The translations under genes were made by a program, and so were the position numbers. A DNA stretch of 50,835 nucleotides from Bacillota bacterium. Lineage in GTDB: Bacteria; Bacillota; Clostridia; Christensenellales; UMGS416. The stretch spans positions 1-50,835 of the forward strand of contig JAEYPH010000002.1 of assembly GCA_023410875.1 (NCBI GenBank), written 5' to 3'. Under the pieces are notes generated by a model. The model worked only from the letters and a program-made list of their open reading frames with translations. It ran no database searches and was not told where the DNA came from. Positions 23,932-31,693 of the stretch are shown here, piece after piece (position 1 is the stretch's first letter; each line of letters begins with the position of its first letter).

Positions 23932-24825
23932 ATGATGAAGAACCGGACGAAGAAAATGATGTTCATGACACTTGTGGCGACAATGGCAGTGGCAGCACTG
24001 CTCATGACGAAGGGGTTGGCTGCCCCTGCGGCGCCCAAGACCTGTCCTGACAGCACAGCGCTCGCAAACATGCTCAAGAGCGCTTCCGACAACTCGAATT
24101 GCCCGACCAGTAAGGCTGTTTATCAGCTGATCAACGTCAGCCCCAGCTCCGCCGACCTGCAGAGCCTGCTGAGCGGCAGCGCAAAGACCGACGTGACCAG
24201 CCTGCTGAACAACGCCAAGGTCAAAGAAATGCTGGACAAGGCCAAGGTCAAGGCTCCCACGGCAACCGCGTACCCCAAGAAGCCCACCGTGGCGCCCAGC
24301 GCCACTGCAAAGCCCATGGCCACGCCCAAGCCCACCGCTACGGCCAAGCCCACTGCTACGGCGAAACCCACGGCCATGCCTACCGCTACGGTGAAGCCCA
24401 CGGCCACACCCAAGCCCACGACGCCGCCCGTCAGCGGTTCCATGAGTGCGGAAGAGCGCAAGATGATCAACCTCGTCAACGGCGAGCGTACCGCGGCTGG
24501 GCTGTCCGCGCTGACCTTTGACGCTGGCCTGCGCGCCGGTGCCATCCAGCACAGCGCAGACATGTCCAAGAACAACTTCTTCTCTCACACTTCGCCCACC
24601 AACGGCGGCTTCTCCCAGAGAATCGCGGGTTCCGGCGTGAAGTACGCTTCCGCCGGAGAGAACCTCGCGATGTACGGAACCGTGGAAAAGGCCCACGAGG
24701 GTCTGATGAACTCCTCGGGCCACAGAGCTAACATCATGAACAGCAGCTACACGCGCATTGGCATCGGCATCGTGTACAACGCTGAACGCGGCTACTACTA
24801 CATCACCCAGTGGTTCGCGAGATAA
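23932..24825 (+). CDS. Secreted CAP/SCP-domain protein (YkwD-like)
   Basis: A 297-residue exported protein. A signal peptide (about 1-30, with a basic start MMKNRTKKMMF) precedes a helical region (about 32-105). Then comes a low-complexity linker built of AT(A/P/V)KPT units (about 108-165), likely wall-spanning. The C-terminal CAP domain (about 175-297) has INLVNGERTAAGL, HSADMSKNNFFSHTSP, AGENLA, SSGHRANIM and GYYYITQWF, typical of bacterial spore- or wall-associated CAP proteins. GGAAGGAAGG precedes two possible ATG starts (23932 and 23935). Function of the family is poorly defined. Confidence 0.88.
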   Translation: MMKNRTKKMMFMTLVATMAVAALLMTKGLAAPAAPKTCPDSTALANMLKSASDNSNCPTSKAVYQLINVSPSSADLQSLLSGSAKTDVTSLLNNAKVKEMLDKAKVKAPTATAYPKKPTVAPSATAKPMATPKPTATAKPTATAKPTAMPTATVKPTATPKPTTPPVSGSMSAEERKMINLVNGERTAAGLSALTFDAGLRAGAIQHSADMSKNNFFSHTSPTNGGFSQRIAGSGVKYASAGENLAMYGTVEKAHEGLMNSSGHRANIMNSSYTRIGIGIVYNAERGYYYITQWFAR

Positions 24826-24865
24826 AAAGACGTTAGCGAGTGTGACACCCGAAATGGAATTTATG

Positions 24866-25102
24866 TTGAAGGCGGCGCAGATGCGCCGCCTTCAACTTTC
24901 GCCTGCGGCGCTTTTGCGCCTGGGCGATTCGGACGTTTTACACAGTCTGTGCGTTTGCCTGCCGCCGATGACGATCGCCGGCAGGCCACGGAGCATACGC
25001 CTCATGCTGGCTTGGTGAGAGCGGGGGACCGCTGCGGCGGAGTTTTTGCGATCGGCTCTTGCTGGGTATCTGTTTGCCTCCGCGGAGTAAATCCGCGTCG
25101 GC
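24866..25102 (+). repeat. Repeat A copy 3 (four-hairpin element)
   Basis: Hairpin 1 is a perfect 14-bp stem (24866-24895) 41 bases after the CAP stop codon. An additional small GGCGC/GCGCC hairpin follows. Hairpin 2 GCCTGCCGCCGA/TCGCCGGCAGGC (24957-24986) has one mismatch and loop TGACGA. Hairpin 3 CCGC-TG-CGGCGG (25029-25040) is followed by TTTTT. Hairpin 4 is CGCGGA/TCCGCG (25081-25097) with loop GTAAA. It fills most of the 432-base gap before rpmB. Confidence 0.7.
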
Positions 25103-25176
25103 GCTGGGATTGGCGATTATCGCTTATCAAGAAAACGGTATGGCATCCATGAACATGAATATTTCTACAAAAAGCC

Positions 25177-25205
25177 TTGCCAAGAGCCTTGCCAGGTGGT
25201 AAAAT
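25177..25205 (+). promoter_or_regulatory. SigA promoter of rpmB
   Basis: TTGCCA (25177-25182), a 17-base spacer and TAAAAT (25200-25205), each one base off consensus, 52 bases before the rpmB start. Confidence 0.8.
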
Positions 25206-25257
25206 AAATTTTGCTTTGCATGTGAAATGTGAGCTCCCATCAAAGGAGGTGTGATAC

Positions 25258-25455
25258 ATGGCGTATAAATGTGAAGTCTGCGGCAAGAAGGCCGACCACG
25301 GTAACTCGGTCAGCCATTCCCACATTGCTACCAAGCGCTCCTGGAAGCCCAACATCCAGCGCGTCCGCGCGATCGTGGAGGGCGCTCCCAAGCGCGTATA
25401 CGTTTGCACCCGTTGCCTGCGTACGGGCAAGGTGCAGCGCAACGTCTCCATCTGA
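25258..25455 (+). CDS. rpmB: Ribosomal protein L28, zinc type
   Basis: A 65-residue 50S subunit protein of normal length. The N-terminus MAYKCEVCGKKADHGN, the central SHSHIATKRSWKPN and the C-terminal YVCTRCLRTGKV are diagnostic. Cysteines C5, C8, C50 and C53 form the zinc site of the zinc-containing L28 form, so zinc status may affect its use. AAAGGAGGTG lies before the ATG. It is monocistronic, with its own promoter and terminator. Confidence 0.97.
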   Translation: MAYKCEVCGKKADHGNSVSHSHIATKRSWKPNIQRVRAIVEGAPKRVYVCTRCLRTGKVQRNVSI

Positions 25456-25488
25456 TGGCAGCGTAGCAAAGCAAAACGAGCATATTTG

Positions 25489-25515
25489 CCGCCCGGCATT
25501 TGTCGGGCGGTTTTG
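25489..25515 (+). terminator. Terminator of rpmB
   Basis: CCGCCCGGCA pairs with TGTCGGGCGG around a short loop, followed by TTTTG. Confidence 0.8.
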
Positions 25516-25570
25516 CTGTTTATTCCGGGGATGTTTCCTGGAAAGACAACAGAAGGTACTCACCTTATTA

Positions 25571-25778
25571 CCGACCGCCGGTTTACCCGGCGGGAGGAAA
25601 CGGCCTATGAGCACAAGAACGGCACAAGAAACCCGCCAGCAGGCGATCTCCCGCACTTGGGAACATGGCATGAGTCTATAATGCAAAGAGGTCGGCTGGT
25701 GACCGTAATCGCCAGCCGACAAAAAGAACCCGGAACAACGCCATCTAAATCGCCGTCGATGCAACAGCATCGACGGCG
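25571..25778 (-). repeat. Repeat A copy 4 (reverse orientation)
   Basis: Read on the minus strand: hairpin 1 CGCCGTCGATGC/GCATCGACGGCG (25778-25751, 12 bp perfect); hairpin 2 GTCGGCTGGCGA/TCACCAGCCGAC (25720-25691) with one mismatch and loop TTACGG; hairpin 3 CGCC-TGCT-GGCG (25645-25634) followed by GGTTTC; hairpin 4 CCGCCGG/CCGGCGG (25593-25575) with loop GTAAA. It lies between convergent genes and fills most of the 392-base gap. Confidence 0.75.
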
Positions 25779-25847
25779 AAAGGCTGTCAAAAGGCCTTGC
25801 CTTTTGACAGCCCGCGCGAGGAGGAGTTTTCTTGGGTATGTAGGCGT

Positions 25848-26006
25848 CTATCGCAGCAGAAAAACCCCCGCGACCACGAACACCAGGCCGATCAGCGACA
25901 GCCAGATTTGCAGCGGCACAAAGCACAGCAAAAGGATGATGCCCAGCGCGATCAGCGACAGTGCGAACCATTTTTTGTACGGCCAGCATCGGAATGGTTT
26001 GAACAC
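25848..26006 (-). CDS. Small two-helix membrane protein
   Basis: A 52-residue protein with a short basic, aromatic start (FKPFRCWPYKKW) and two closely spaced hydrophobic segments (about residues 14-29 and 32-51). The start is taken as GTG at 26006 because AAGGAGG lies nine bases upstream. Longer in-frame starts (ATG at 26039 with a weak GGAG, or TTG at 26054) would place this strong site inside the gene. Function unknown; it may be a membrane-stress or spore-associated miniprotein, but nothing in the context shows it. Confidence 0.6.
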   Translation of the reverse strand: MFKPFRCWPYKKWFALSLIALGIILLLCFVPLQIWLSLIGLVFVVAGVFLLR

Positions 26007-26158
26007 GAGCCAGCACCTCCTTGCGGTGTTCCCTTTCATCTTACGCTCCGGCAAGCAAAAAGGTGCCTGAAAAGGCCATTGTCCTTCCGTTTGAGAATAG
26101 GTGTCTCATCGGCAGGCGATAATCAAAGAGCAAGGCCAATGGGCATGCCGCCCGCGCT

Positions 26159-26208
26159 TTGCGAAAAAAGGATTGCAGTGCTATAATAAAAAAATGAAAC
26201 TTGTCGAA
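26159..26208 (+). promoter_or_regulatory. Promoter of the DUF3048 lipoprotein gene with a perfect 0A box
   Basis: TTGCGA (26159-26164), 17 bases, TATAAT (26182-26187). A perfect TTGTCGAA lies at 26201-26208, just downstream of the expected transcription start. A Spo0A dimer there would be expected to repress. Confidence 0.65.
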
Positions 26209-26243
26209 TGCGGTTCAACCCCATCGATCTATGGAGGGAAAGA

Positions 26244-27368
26244 ATGAAGCGTACGTTGTTGTTGCTGCTATGTGCGGTGTTTATATTTGCCGGATGCGGC
26301 CAGCAGCCCGCCGTGGCGCCATCCGCAGATATGACGGTAACGCCGGTCGTGACCGCCACGCCCACGCCAATACCCGACGAGACGGATCCGCCCGACGAAG
26401 ACCCTGCCCCCAATGCCGAGTTGGGCACCCAACCGCCTGATGACGCCGCACCCACGGCTACCTACACGCCCGACGGCACCAAATCCGTTACGTCCGGTCT
26501 GGACAAGGTTGGCCCCTATAAGCCCATAGCCGTCATGATCGAGAACACCGTGCCGGCGCGCCCACAGAAGGGTTTGGGCAAGGCCGACATCGTCTATGAA
26601 CTGCTCGTGGAAAACGCCTCGATGACGCGCTTTATGTGCGTGTTCAACGACAATTTGCCCAACAACGTGGGCCCGGTGCGCTCGTCGAGACCCTATTATA
26701 TCGATTTGGCCGATGAATACGGCGGCGCTTATTGCTTCTTCGGCGGCCCCGAGTATAAGCCTGCCAGCATCTACACGCGCCTGAAGAACTCGCCGCTGAA
26801 GATCGTGGCCAACGGCATCACCGGCAAGTGGGGTAAGTACTACTGGCGCTCCAAGGACCGCAAGGCGCCCCACAACGTCTACACCGACTTGACCCGCATC
26901 GCTGAGCTGTTTGATGAACTGCCCGCTGCGTTTCATTTCCGTTTTGACGCCAGCGCTGTGCTGGCCGGCGACGACGTAACCAAGATCAACATCCCCTACA
27001 ACAAGACCACGCTCAACACCGACTATGTCTATGACCCCCAGACCAAGAAGTACAACCGGCTGGTCAACAAAAAACCCTTTTTGGACGGGCTGGACAACAA
27101 GCAAATCTCCGTGAGCAACGTGATTGTGCAGAATGCCAAGCTGACCTTCACCGGCGACTACAAGGGCCGTGTGGCCATTGATCTCATCGGCAAGGGCGAT
27201 GCCGATGTCTTCAGCGGCGGCAAGCACGTGAAGGCCACCTGGGAGAAGAAGGACGCCGTAAGCCCCACGGTCTATCGCAATGAGGCAGGCGAGGAGATCA
27301 CACTGCAGCCCGGCAACACGTGGGTGCAGGTCATTTACGAGAAGACCAAGTTCACGTACGGCAAATGA
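26244..27368 (+). CDS. DUF3048 lipoprotein (YerB-like)
   Basis: A 374-residue lipoprotein. The signal sequence has a lipobox ending FIFAGC (Cys about residue 18), followed by a Pro/Thr/Asp-rich linker to about residue 75. The two-part DUF3048 fold follows: AVMIENTVPARPQKGL, IVYELLVENASMTRF, GPVRSSRPYYIDLA and, near the end, ITLQPGNTWVQVIYE. YerB-type proteins are membrane-anchored and of unknown role. GGAGGGAA precedes the ATG. A perfect 0A box in its promoter suggests control by Spo0A. Confidence 0.9.
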   Translation: MKRTLLLLLCAVFIFAGCGQQPAVAPSADMTVTPVVTATPTPIPDETDPPDEDPAPNAELGTQPPDDAAPTATYTPDGTKSVTSGLDKVGPYKPIAVMIENTVPARPQKGLGKADIVYELLVENASMTRFMCVFNDNLPNNVGPVRSSRPYYIDLADEYGGAYCFFGGPEYKPASIYTRLKNSPLKIVANGITGKWGKYYWRSKDRKAPHNVYTDLTRIAELFDELPAAFHFRFDASAVLAGDDVTKINIPYNKTTLNTDYVYDPQTKKYNRLVNKKPFLDGLDNKQISVSNVIVQNAKLTFTGDYKGRVAIDLIGKGDADVFSGGKHVKATWEKKDAVSPTVYRNEAGEEITLQPGNTWVQVIYEKTKFTYGK

Positions 27369-27382
27369 GCATACGGAAAAGC

Positions 27383-27415
27383 AAAGGCAGGATGCGGTTC
27401 GCATCCTGCCTTTTG
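27383..27415. terminator. Bidirectional terminator between DUF3048 gene and thrS
   Basis: GGCAGGATGCG/CGCATCCTGCC is an 11-bp perfect stem (27386-27410), with AAA before and TTTT after, so it can serve both convergent genes. Confidence 0.85.
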
Positions 27416-27426
27416 CGTTATAGCCC

Positions 27427-29373
27427 TTACCAAATGGCTTTCGTCTTAATATCCTCGAGCACCTTCTTCTCAAATTCGTCCACCGTCATCGTGCCCAGAT
27501 CGCCGGCGCCGCGCTTGCGCACGGCCACCAGACCGGCCTCGGCCTCCTTGTCGCCGATGACCAGCATATAGGGCACCTTGTCCACCTGCGCCTCGCGGAT
27601 CTTAAAGCCGATCTTCTCGTTGCGGTTGTCCAGCTCCACGCGCACATCCTGGCCGAAGAGCCGGGAGCGCACCTGGTTGGCATAATCGTCCACGCGGTTG
27701 GTGATCGTCAGTATGCTGACCTGGGTGGGGGACAGCCACACCGGGAAGGCGCCGCCGTAGTGCTCGATCAGCGTGCCCACGAAGCGCTCCATGGAGCCCA
27801 GCAGCGTGCGGTGCAGCATGATGGGTTCGTGCTCCAGTCCGTCCTCGCCCACATAGGTCATGCCCAGGCGCTTGGGCAGGTTCATGTCCAGCTGTATCGT
27901 GGTGCCCTGCCATTCGCGGCCCATGGCGTCCACAACCTTCATGTCCACCGCCGGGCCATAGAACTTGGCGCCGCCCACATCCACCTCATAGGGCATGCCG
28001 CGGCTCTCCAGAATGTCCTTGAGCGTCTTCTCGGCCAGGTCCCAGATATCGTCGCGGCCGATATACTTGGAGCGGTCCTCGGCGTCGCGCACCGAGAGGT
28101 AGTACTTCATGGACTTAAAGCCCATGGTGCCATTCATCTCCAGCGCGAAGTCGATGATCTTGTTGACCTCTTCGACAAACTGGTCGTCGCGGCAGATGAC
28201 GTGGGAATCGTCCTGGGTGAAGCCGCGCACCCGCAGCATGCCGTGCAGCGTGCCAGACTTTTCGAACCGGTAGACGTTGCCCAGCTCGCAGTAGCGGATG
28301 GGCAGGTCGCGATAGCTGCGGGGCTGGCTCTTGTAGACGCGGATGTGGAACGGGCAGTTCATGGGCTTGATGTAGTAGTCCGCCTGCTCGTCGCTATCCT
28401 TGATGCCCATGGCCATGGGGGGGTACATGCCCTCTTTGAAGGTCTGCAGATGGCCGGAGGTTTCCCAAAGGTGGGATTTGCCGATGTTGGGCGTGTAGAT
28501 ATACTGGTAGCCGTGTTTGCGGTGCTGCTTGCGCCAGTAGATCTCCAGCTCCTCGCGCACGGTGGCCAGCTTGGGGTGCCACAGCACCAGGCCGGGGCCC
28601 ACGTAATCGTCCACCGAGAACAGGTCCAGCTCGCGGCCCAGCTTGCGATGGTCGCGCTCCTTGGCCTGCTCCAGGGCGGCGATGTACTCGTCCAGGTCCT
28701 TCTTCTTTTCGAAGCTCGTGCCGTAGATGCGCTGAAGCATCTTGTTCTTTTCGCTGCCCCGCCAATAGGCGCCGGCCAGCGACATCAGCTTGATGGCCTT
28801 GATCTCGCCGGTGGATTTCAGATGCGGGCCGGCGCACAGGTCGGTGAACTCGCCCTGCTTGTAGAAGGAAATCACCGCGTCCTCGGGCAGGTCCTGAATG
28901 AGCTCCACCTTATAGGGTTCGCCGAGCTTCTCCATGAAGGCGATGGCTTCTGCCCGGGGCAGCTCGAAGCGCTCGATGGGGTGGTTCTCCTTGATGATCT
29001 TGAGCATCTCGGCTTCGATCTTGGTGAAGTCGTCCAGCGAGAACGGCGTCTCCGTGTCGAAGTCGTAATAGAAGCCCTTTTCGATGGCCGGGCCGATGGC
29101 CAGCTTGGCTGTGGGGTACAGGCGCTTGACGGCCTGGGCCAGCACGTGGGAGCTCGTGTGGCGGTAGGCGTGGCGGCCGCCCTCGTCGGCAAAGGTCAGC
29201 GCCTTGAGCGCGCAGTCGTGGTCCAATATTGTGTTGGCGTCGCGCACGTCGCCGTCGATGTCTACTGCCAGCGTAACGCGGGCCAGCCCCTCGCTGATGC
29301 CGCGCAGTACGTCGATGGCGCGTACGCCGGCGTCGGCTTCGCGCACCGAACCGTCCTTCAATGTGATGTTCAT
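27427..29373 (-). CDS. thrS: Threonyl-tRNA synthetase
   Basis: A 648-residue class II synthetase, full length. The TGS domain (about 1-60) is followed by the editing domain with HTSSHVLAQAV. The catalytic core has the zinc cysteine in MNCPFHIRVY, motif 2 in RYCELGNVYRFE and motif 3 near LHRTLLGSMERF. The C-terminal anticodon domain has VAVRKRGAGDLG. It charges tRNA-Thr. The start MNITLKDGSV has AAGGGATG upstream; longer in-frame readings extend into the T-box leader. Expression is governed by that T-box. Confidence 0.97.
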   Translation of the reverse strand: MNITLKDGSVREADAGVRAIDVLRGISEGLARVTLAVDIDGDVRDANTILDHDCALKALTFADEGGRHAYRHTSSHVLAQAVKRLYPTAKLAIGPAIEKGFYYDFDTETPFSLDDFTKIEAEMLKIIKENHPIERFELPRAEAIAFMEKLGEPYKVELIQDLPEDAVISFYKQGEFTDLCAGPHLKSTGEIKAIKLMSLAGAYWRGSEKNKMLQRIYGTSFEKKKDLDEYIAALEQAKERDHRKLGRELDLFSVDDYVGPGLVLWHPKLATVREELEIYWRKQHRKHGYQYIYTPNIGKSHLWETSGHLQTFKEGMYPPMAMGIKDSDEQADYYIKPMNCPFHIRVYKSQPRSYRDLPIRYCELGNVYRFEKSGTLHGMLRVRGFTQDDSHVICRDDQFVEEVNKIIDFALEMNGTMGFKSMKYYLSVRDAEDRSKYIGRDDIWDLAEKTLKDILESRGMPYEVDVGGAKFYGPAVDMKVVDAMGREWQGTTIQLDMNLPKRLGMTYVGEDGLEHEPIMLHRTLLGSMERFVGTLIEHYGGAFPVWLSPTQVSILTITNRVDDYANQVRSRLFGQDVRVELDNRNEKIGFKIREAQVDKVPYMLVIGDKEAEAGLVAVRKRGAGDLGTMTVDEFEKKVLEDIKTKAIW

Positions 29374-29401
29374 GGCAATCATCCCTTCTGTCTTTAAATA
29401 A

Positions 29402-29606
29402 AAAAACGCCCGCCCCCGTGAAGGGGCGAGCGCATGCTCGCGGTTCCACCCTTGATTATACTCAAAGCCAGCTGTAACGGGCCTGCCCGCATCGGTCCGG
29501 AGGTGGTCTTCACCGCTCTTGATGCCCCCTCGCGCTTTCAGCCGGTGGCGCAAAGTCTCTGTTGGCCGCTGTGCGGTTACTCTTCTCCATCATTCCGATG
29601 TTGGGT
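29402..29606 (-). promoter_or_regulatory. T-box leader of thrS
   Basis: A threonine-responsive T-box riboswitch on the minus strand. The core GGGTGGAACCGCGAGC is at 29453-29435. The terminator hairpin is GCTCGCCCC/GGGGGCGGGC (about 29431-29408), followed by TTTTTT. In the stem I region GAAGACCACC (around 29511-29501) places ACC, a Thr codon, at the likely specifier position (29507-29505), followed by A. Uncharged tRNA-Thr should favour the antiterminator and switch thrS on. Confidence 0.93.
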
Positions 29607-29608
29607 GA

Positions 29609-29637
29609 AGTATAGCACATACAATGCGTCGGCGCAA
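29609..29637 (-). promoter_or_regulatory. Promoter of the thrS leader
   Basis: On the minus strand TTGCGC (29637-29632), 17 bases, TATACT (29614-29609), just upstream of the T-box. Confidence 0.55.
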
Positions 29638-29726
29638 GAGCAAGTTGCAATGCCTTATCTGGCAATTGGCGGGAGATTGGCTTATATGGTATTATCTAAA
29701 AAAGGGATTGAATGAGGAGAAATGGT

Positions 29727-30530
29727 ATGGACAATCTGTGGTTCGCCTTTGCATTGACGCTGTTCGCGGGTCTTAGCACCGGCATCGGCAGCGCGTTCGC
29801 GTTCTTCACTCGGCGCACCAACACGCGCTTTCTGTCGGTCAGCCTGGGCTTTTCCGCCGGCGTCATGATCTATGTGTCTATGGTGGAAATTTTCTTCAAG
29901 GCCCGCACATCGCTGTCGGCTGAACTGGGAGACCGCGCCGGCTCTTGGGTCACCGTGGCGGCGTTCTTCGGCGGCATGCTGCTCATCGCCCTCATCGACA
30001 AGCTGATCCCCAGCCACGACAACCCCCATGAGCTGCAAAAGGTCGAGAATGCCGACAAGCCTTTGACCCCGGACACGGCCAAGCTCTACCGCACCGGCGT
30101 GTTCACGGCGCTGGCCATCGCGATACACAACTTCCCGGAGGGGTTGGCCACGTTCATCTCCGCACTGCAGCAGCCCAAGATTGCGATACCCATCGCTGTG
30201 GCCATCGCGATTCACAACATCCCCGAGGGCATCTCGGTGTCGGTGCCGGTCTATTATGCCACGGGCAACCGCAAGAAGGCCTTCCTCTATTCCTTCCTGA
30301 GCGGCCTTTCCGAGCCTGTGGGCGCGGCCGTCGGCTATTTGATCCTGATGCCGCTGATGAGCCCTTTGACCTTCGGTATCGTGTTTGCCGCCGTGGCTGG
30401 CATCATGGTGTTCATCTCGCTGGATGAGCTGCTGCCCAGCGCCCGGGAGTTCGGCGAGCACCATCTGAGTATCTACGGCCTGGTGGCCGGCATGGCGATC
30501 ATGGCAGTCAGTTTGCTGCTGTTCATCTGA
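29727..30530 (+). CDS. zupT: ZIP-family zinc transporter
   Basis: A 267-residue integral membrane protein with about eight helices. The two metal-binding motifs are HNFPEGLATF and HNIPEGISVSVPVYYATG, the second in the form typical of ZupT. A cytoplasmic loop (about 92-115) contains SHDNPHELQKVENAD. It imports zinc and other divalent metals. GAGGAG lies eight bases before the ATG. A TGGTATTAT extended -10 at about 29686-29694 may be its promoter. Confidence 0.93.
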   Translation: MDNLWFAFALTLFAGLSTGIGSAFAFFTRRTNTRFLSVSLGFSAGVMIYVSMVEIFFKARTSLSAELGDRAGSWVTVAAFFGGMLLIALIDKLIPSHDNPHELQKVENADKPLTPDTAKLYRTGVFTALAIAIHNFPEGLATFISALQQPKIAIPIAVAIAIHNIPEGISVSVPVYYATGNRKKAFLYSFLSGLSEPVGAAVGYLILMPLMSPLTFGIVFAAVAGIMVFISLDELLPSAREFGEHHLSIYGLVAGMAIMAVSLLLFI

Positions 30531-30562
30531 AAACCTTTGGGTGATATGGAAGGGGAATTGTT

Positions 30563-31693
30563 ATGAGCGAAGAGATACGGCGCTACATCGACACGATCCT
30601 GTTCCGCAAGCCCGACCGGGTTCCGCTGGCGCCCGGCGGCCCCAGGCAATCCACACTGCGCGCCTGGCGCCAGCAGGGGCTGCCCGAGGGCGTATCCTAC
30701 ATCGACGCGATGATCGCCGAGCTGGGGCTCAGCGATAAAGCGCTGCTGCGCATGCACGGCATCGACGCGTGCTTTCGCATGATGCCGGAATATGAGCCGG
30801 TCATACTGGAGCACCGGGACGGGCACTATGTGATACGCGACCACATGGGTGCTATCACCGAGATTTCCGATGAATTTGATGAGTCCTATCTGCGGATGGC
30901 CAAGGACTTCGTTACGCGCAAATGGCATAAATTCCCCGTGGAGAACCGCGACGACTGGGCGGCGATGAAGCAGCGGTTTGATCCGGCCAGCGAAGGGCGC
31001 ATCGGTGCTGACGCAGCGGCCCGGTGCGTGGCATCCATGGCCGGCGGCGCAGTGCCCAGCCTTGTCTTCAACGGCGTGTTCTGGCAGCTGCGGGAATGGT
31101 GCGGCTTTGAGAACCTGTGCATGCTGATGGCCGAGGACCCGGACTTTGTGTACGAAATGGCTTCGTACTGGACCGATTTCGTGCTGGCCATGCTGGACAG
31201 GGTGCTGCCGGCGGCCCGCCCCGTCCGCGTGTTGATCAACGAGGACATGGCCTACAAGGCCCACAGCATGATTTCCCCAGCCATGACGCGGGTGTTCATC
31301 CTGCCGGCATACCGGCAATGGGTCCGCAGGCTTCGCCAGGCGGGCTGTGAGGTCGTCGAGGTCGATAGCGATGGCTTCATCGAGGAACTGGTGCCTTTGT
31401 GGGTGGAGGTGGGCATCAACTGCTGCAGCCCCATCGAGGTGGCGGCCAACTGCGACATCCTGAGAATGCGCCGCACCCATGGAACCCGGATGGCCTATGT
31501 GGGCGGCATAGACAAGCGGCTCATCGCCGTGGGCGGCAAGGCCATGGAAGACCATGTAATGAGCATTGTGCCCAAGATGTTTGAACAGGGCGGCTATATC
31601 TCCGGCTGCGACCACGGCGTGCCGCCGGACATTTCCTGGCAGAACTATCTGGCGTTCTCCAAGCTGCTGGCCAAGCTCAGCGGGTGGCTGTAA
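30563..31693 (+). CDS. Uroporphyrinogen decarboxylase-like (URO-D superfamily) protein
   Basis: A 376-residue TIM-barrel protein of the URO-D superfamily, with RKPDRVPLAPGG near the N-terminus, a central VRVLINEDMAYKAH, then DSDGFIEELVPLWVEVG and SGCDHGVPPDISWQNYL near the C-terminus. Many clostridial members are not haem enzymes but methyltransferases or enzymes of unknown substrate; no corrinoid-protein partner is nearby. GGAAGGGG precedes the ATG. It follows zupT by 32 bases and its 3' end overlaps the convergent gene by 17 bases. Haem synthesis is unlikely. Confidence 0.8.
   Translation: MSEEIRRYIDTILFRKPDRVPLAPGGPRQSTLRAWRQQGLPEGVSYIDAMIAELGLSDKALLRMHGIDACFRMMPEYEPVILEHRDGHYVIRDHMGAITEISDEFDESYLRMAKDFVTRKWHKFPVENRDDWAAMKQRFDPASEGRIGADAAARCVASMAGGAVPSLVFNGVFWQLREWCGFENLCMLMAEDPDFVYEMASYWTDFVLAMLDRVLPAARPVRVLINEDMAYKAHSMISPAMTRVFILPAYRQWVRRLRQAGCEVVEVDSDGFIEELVPLWVEVGINCCSPIEVAANCDILRMRRTHGTRMAYVGGIDKRLIAVGGKAMEDHVMSIVPKMFEQGGYISGCDHGVPPDISWQNYLAFSKLLAKLSGWL

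Noticed and set aside
1577..25778. CRISPR array or insertion sequence to explain the repeats
   Set aside because: Copies are dispersed and unequal, with no regular spacers, no cas genes, and no transposase or target-site duplication seen.
27760..29397. Long plus-strand reading frame (545 codons) antisense to thrS
   Set aside because: It has no ribosome site or family motif, and its composition mirrors the codon bias of thrS, which is unmistakable on the other strand.
30563..31693. hemE (true uroporphyrinogen decarboxylase)
   Set aside because: The sequence is diverged at the N-terminal active-site region, and no haem-pathway synthesis gene is nearby.
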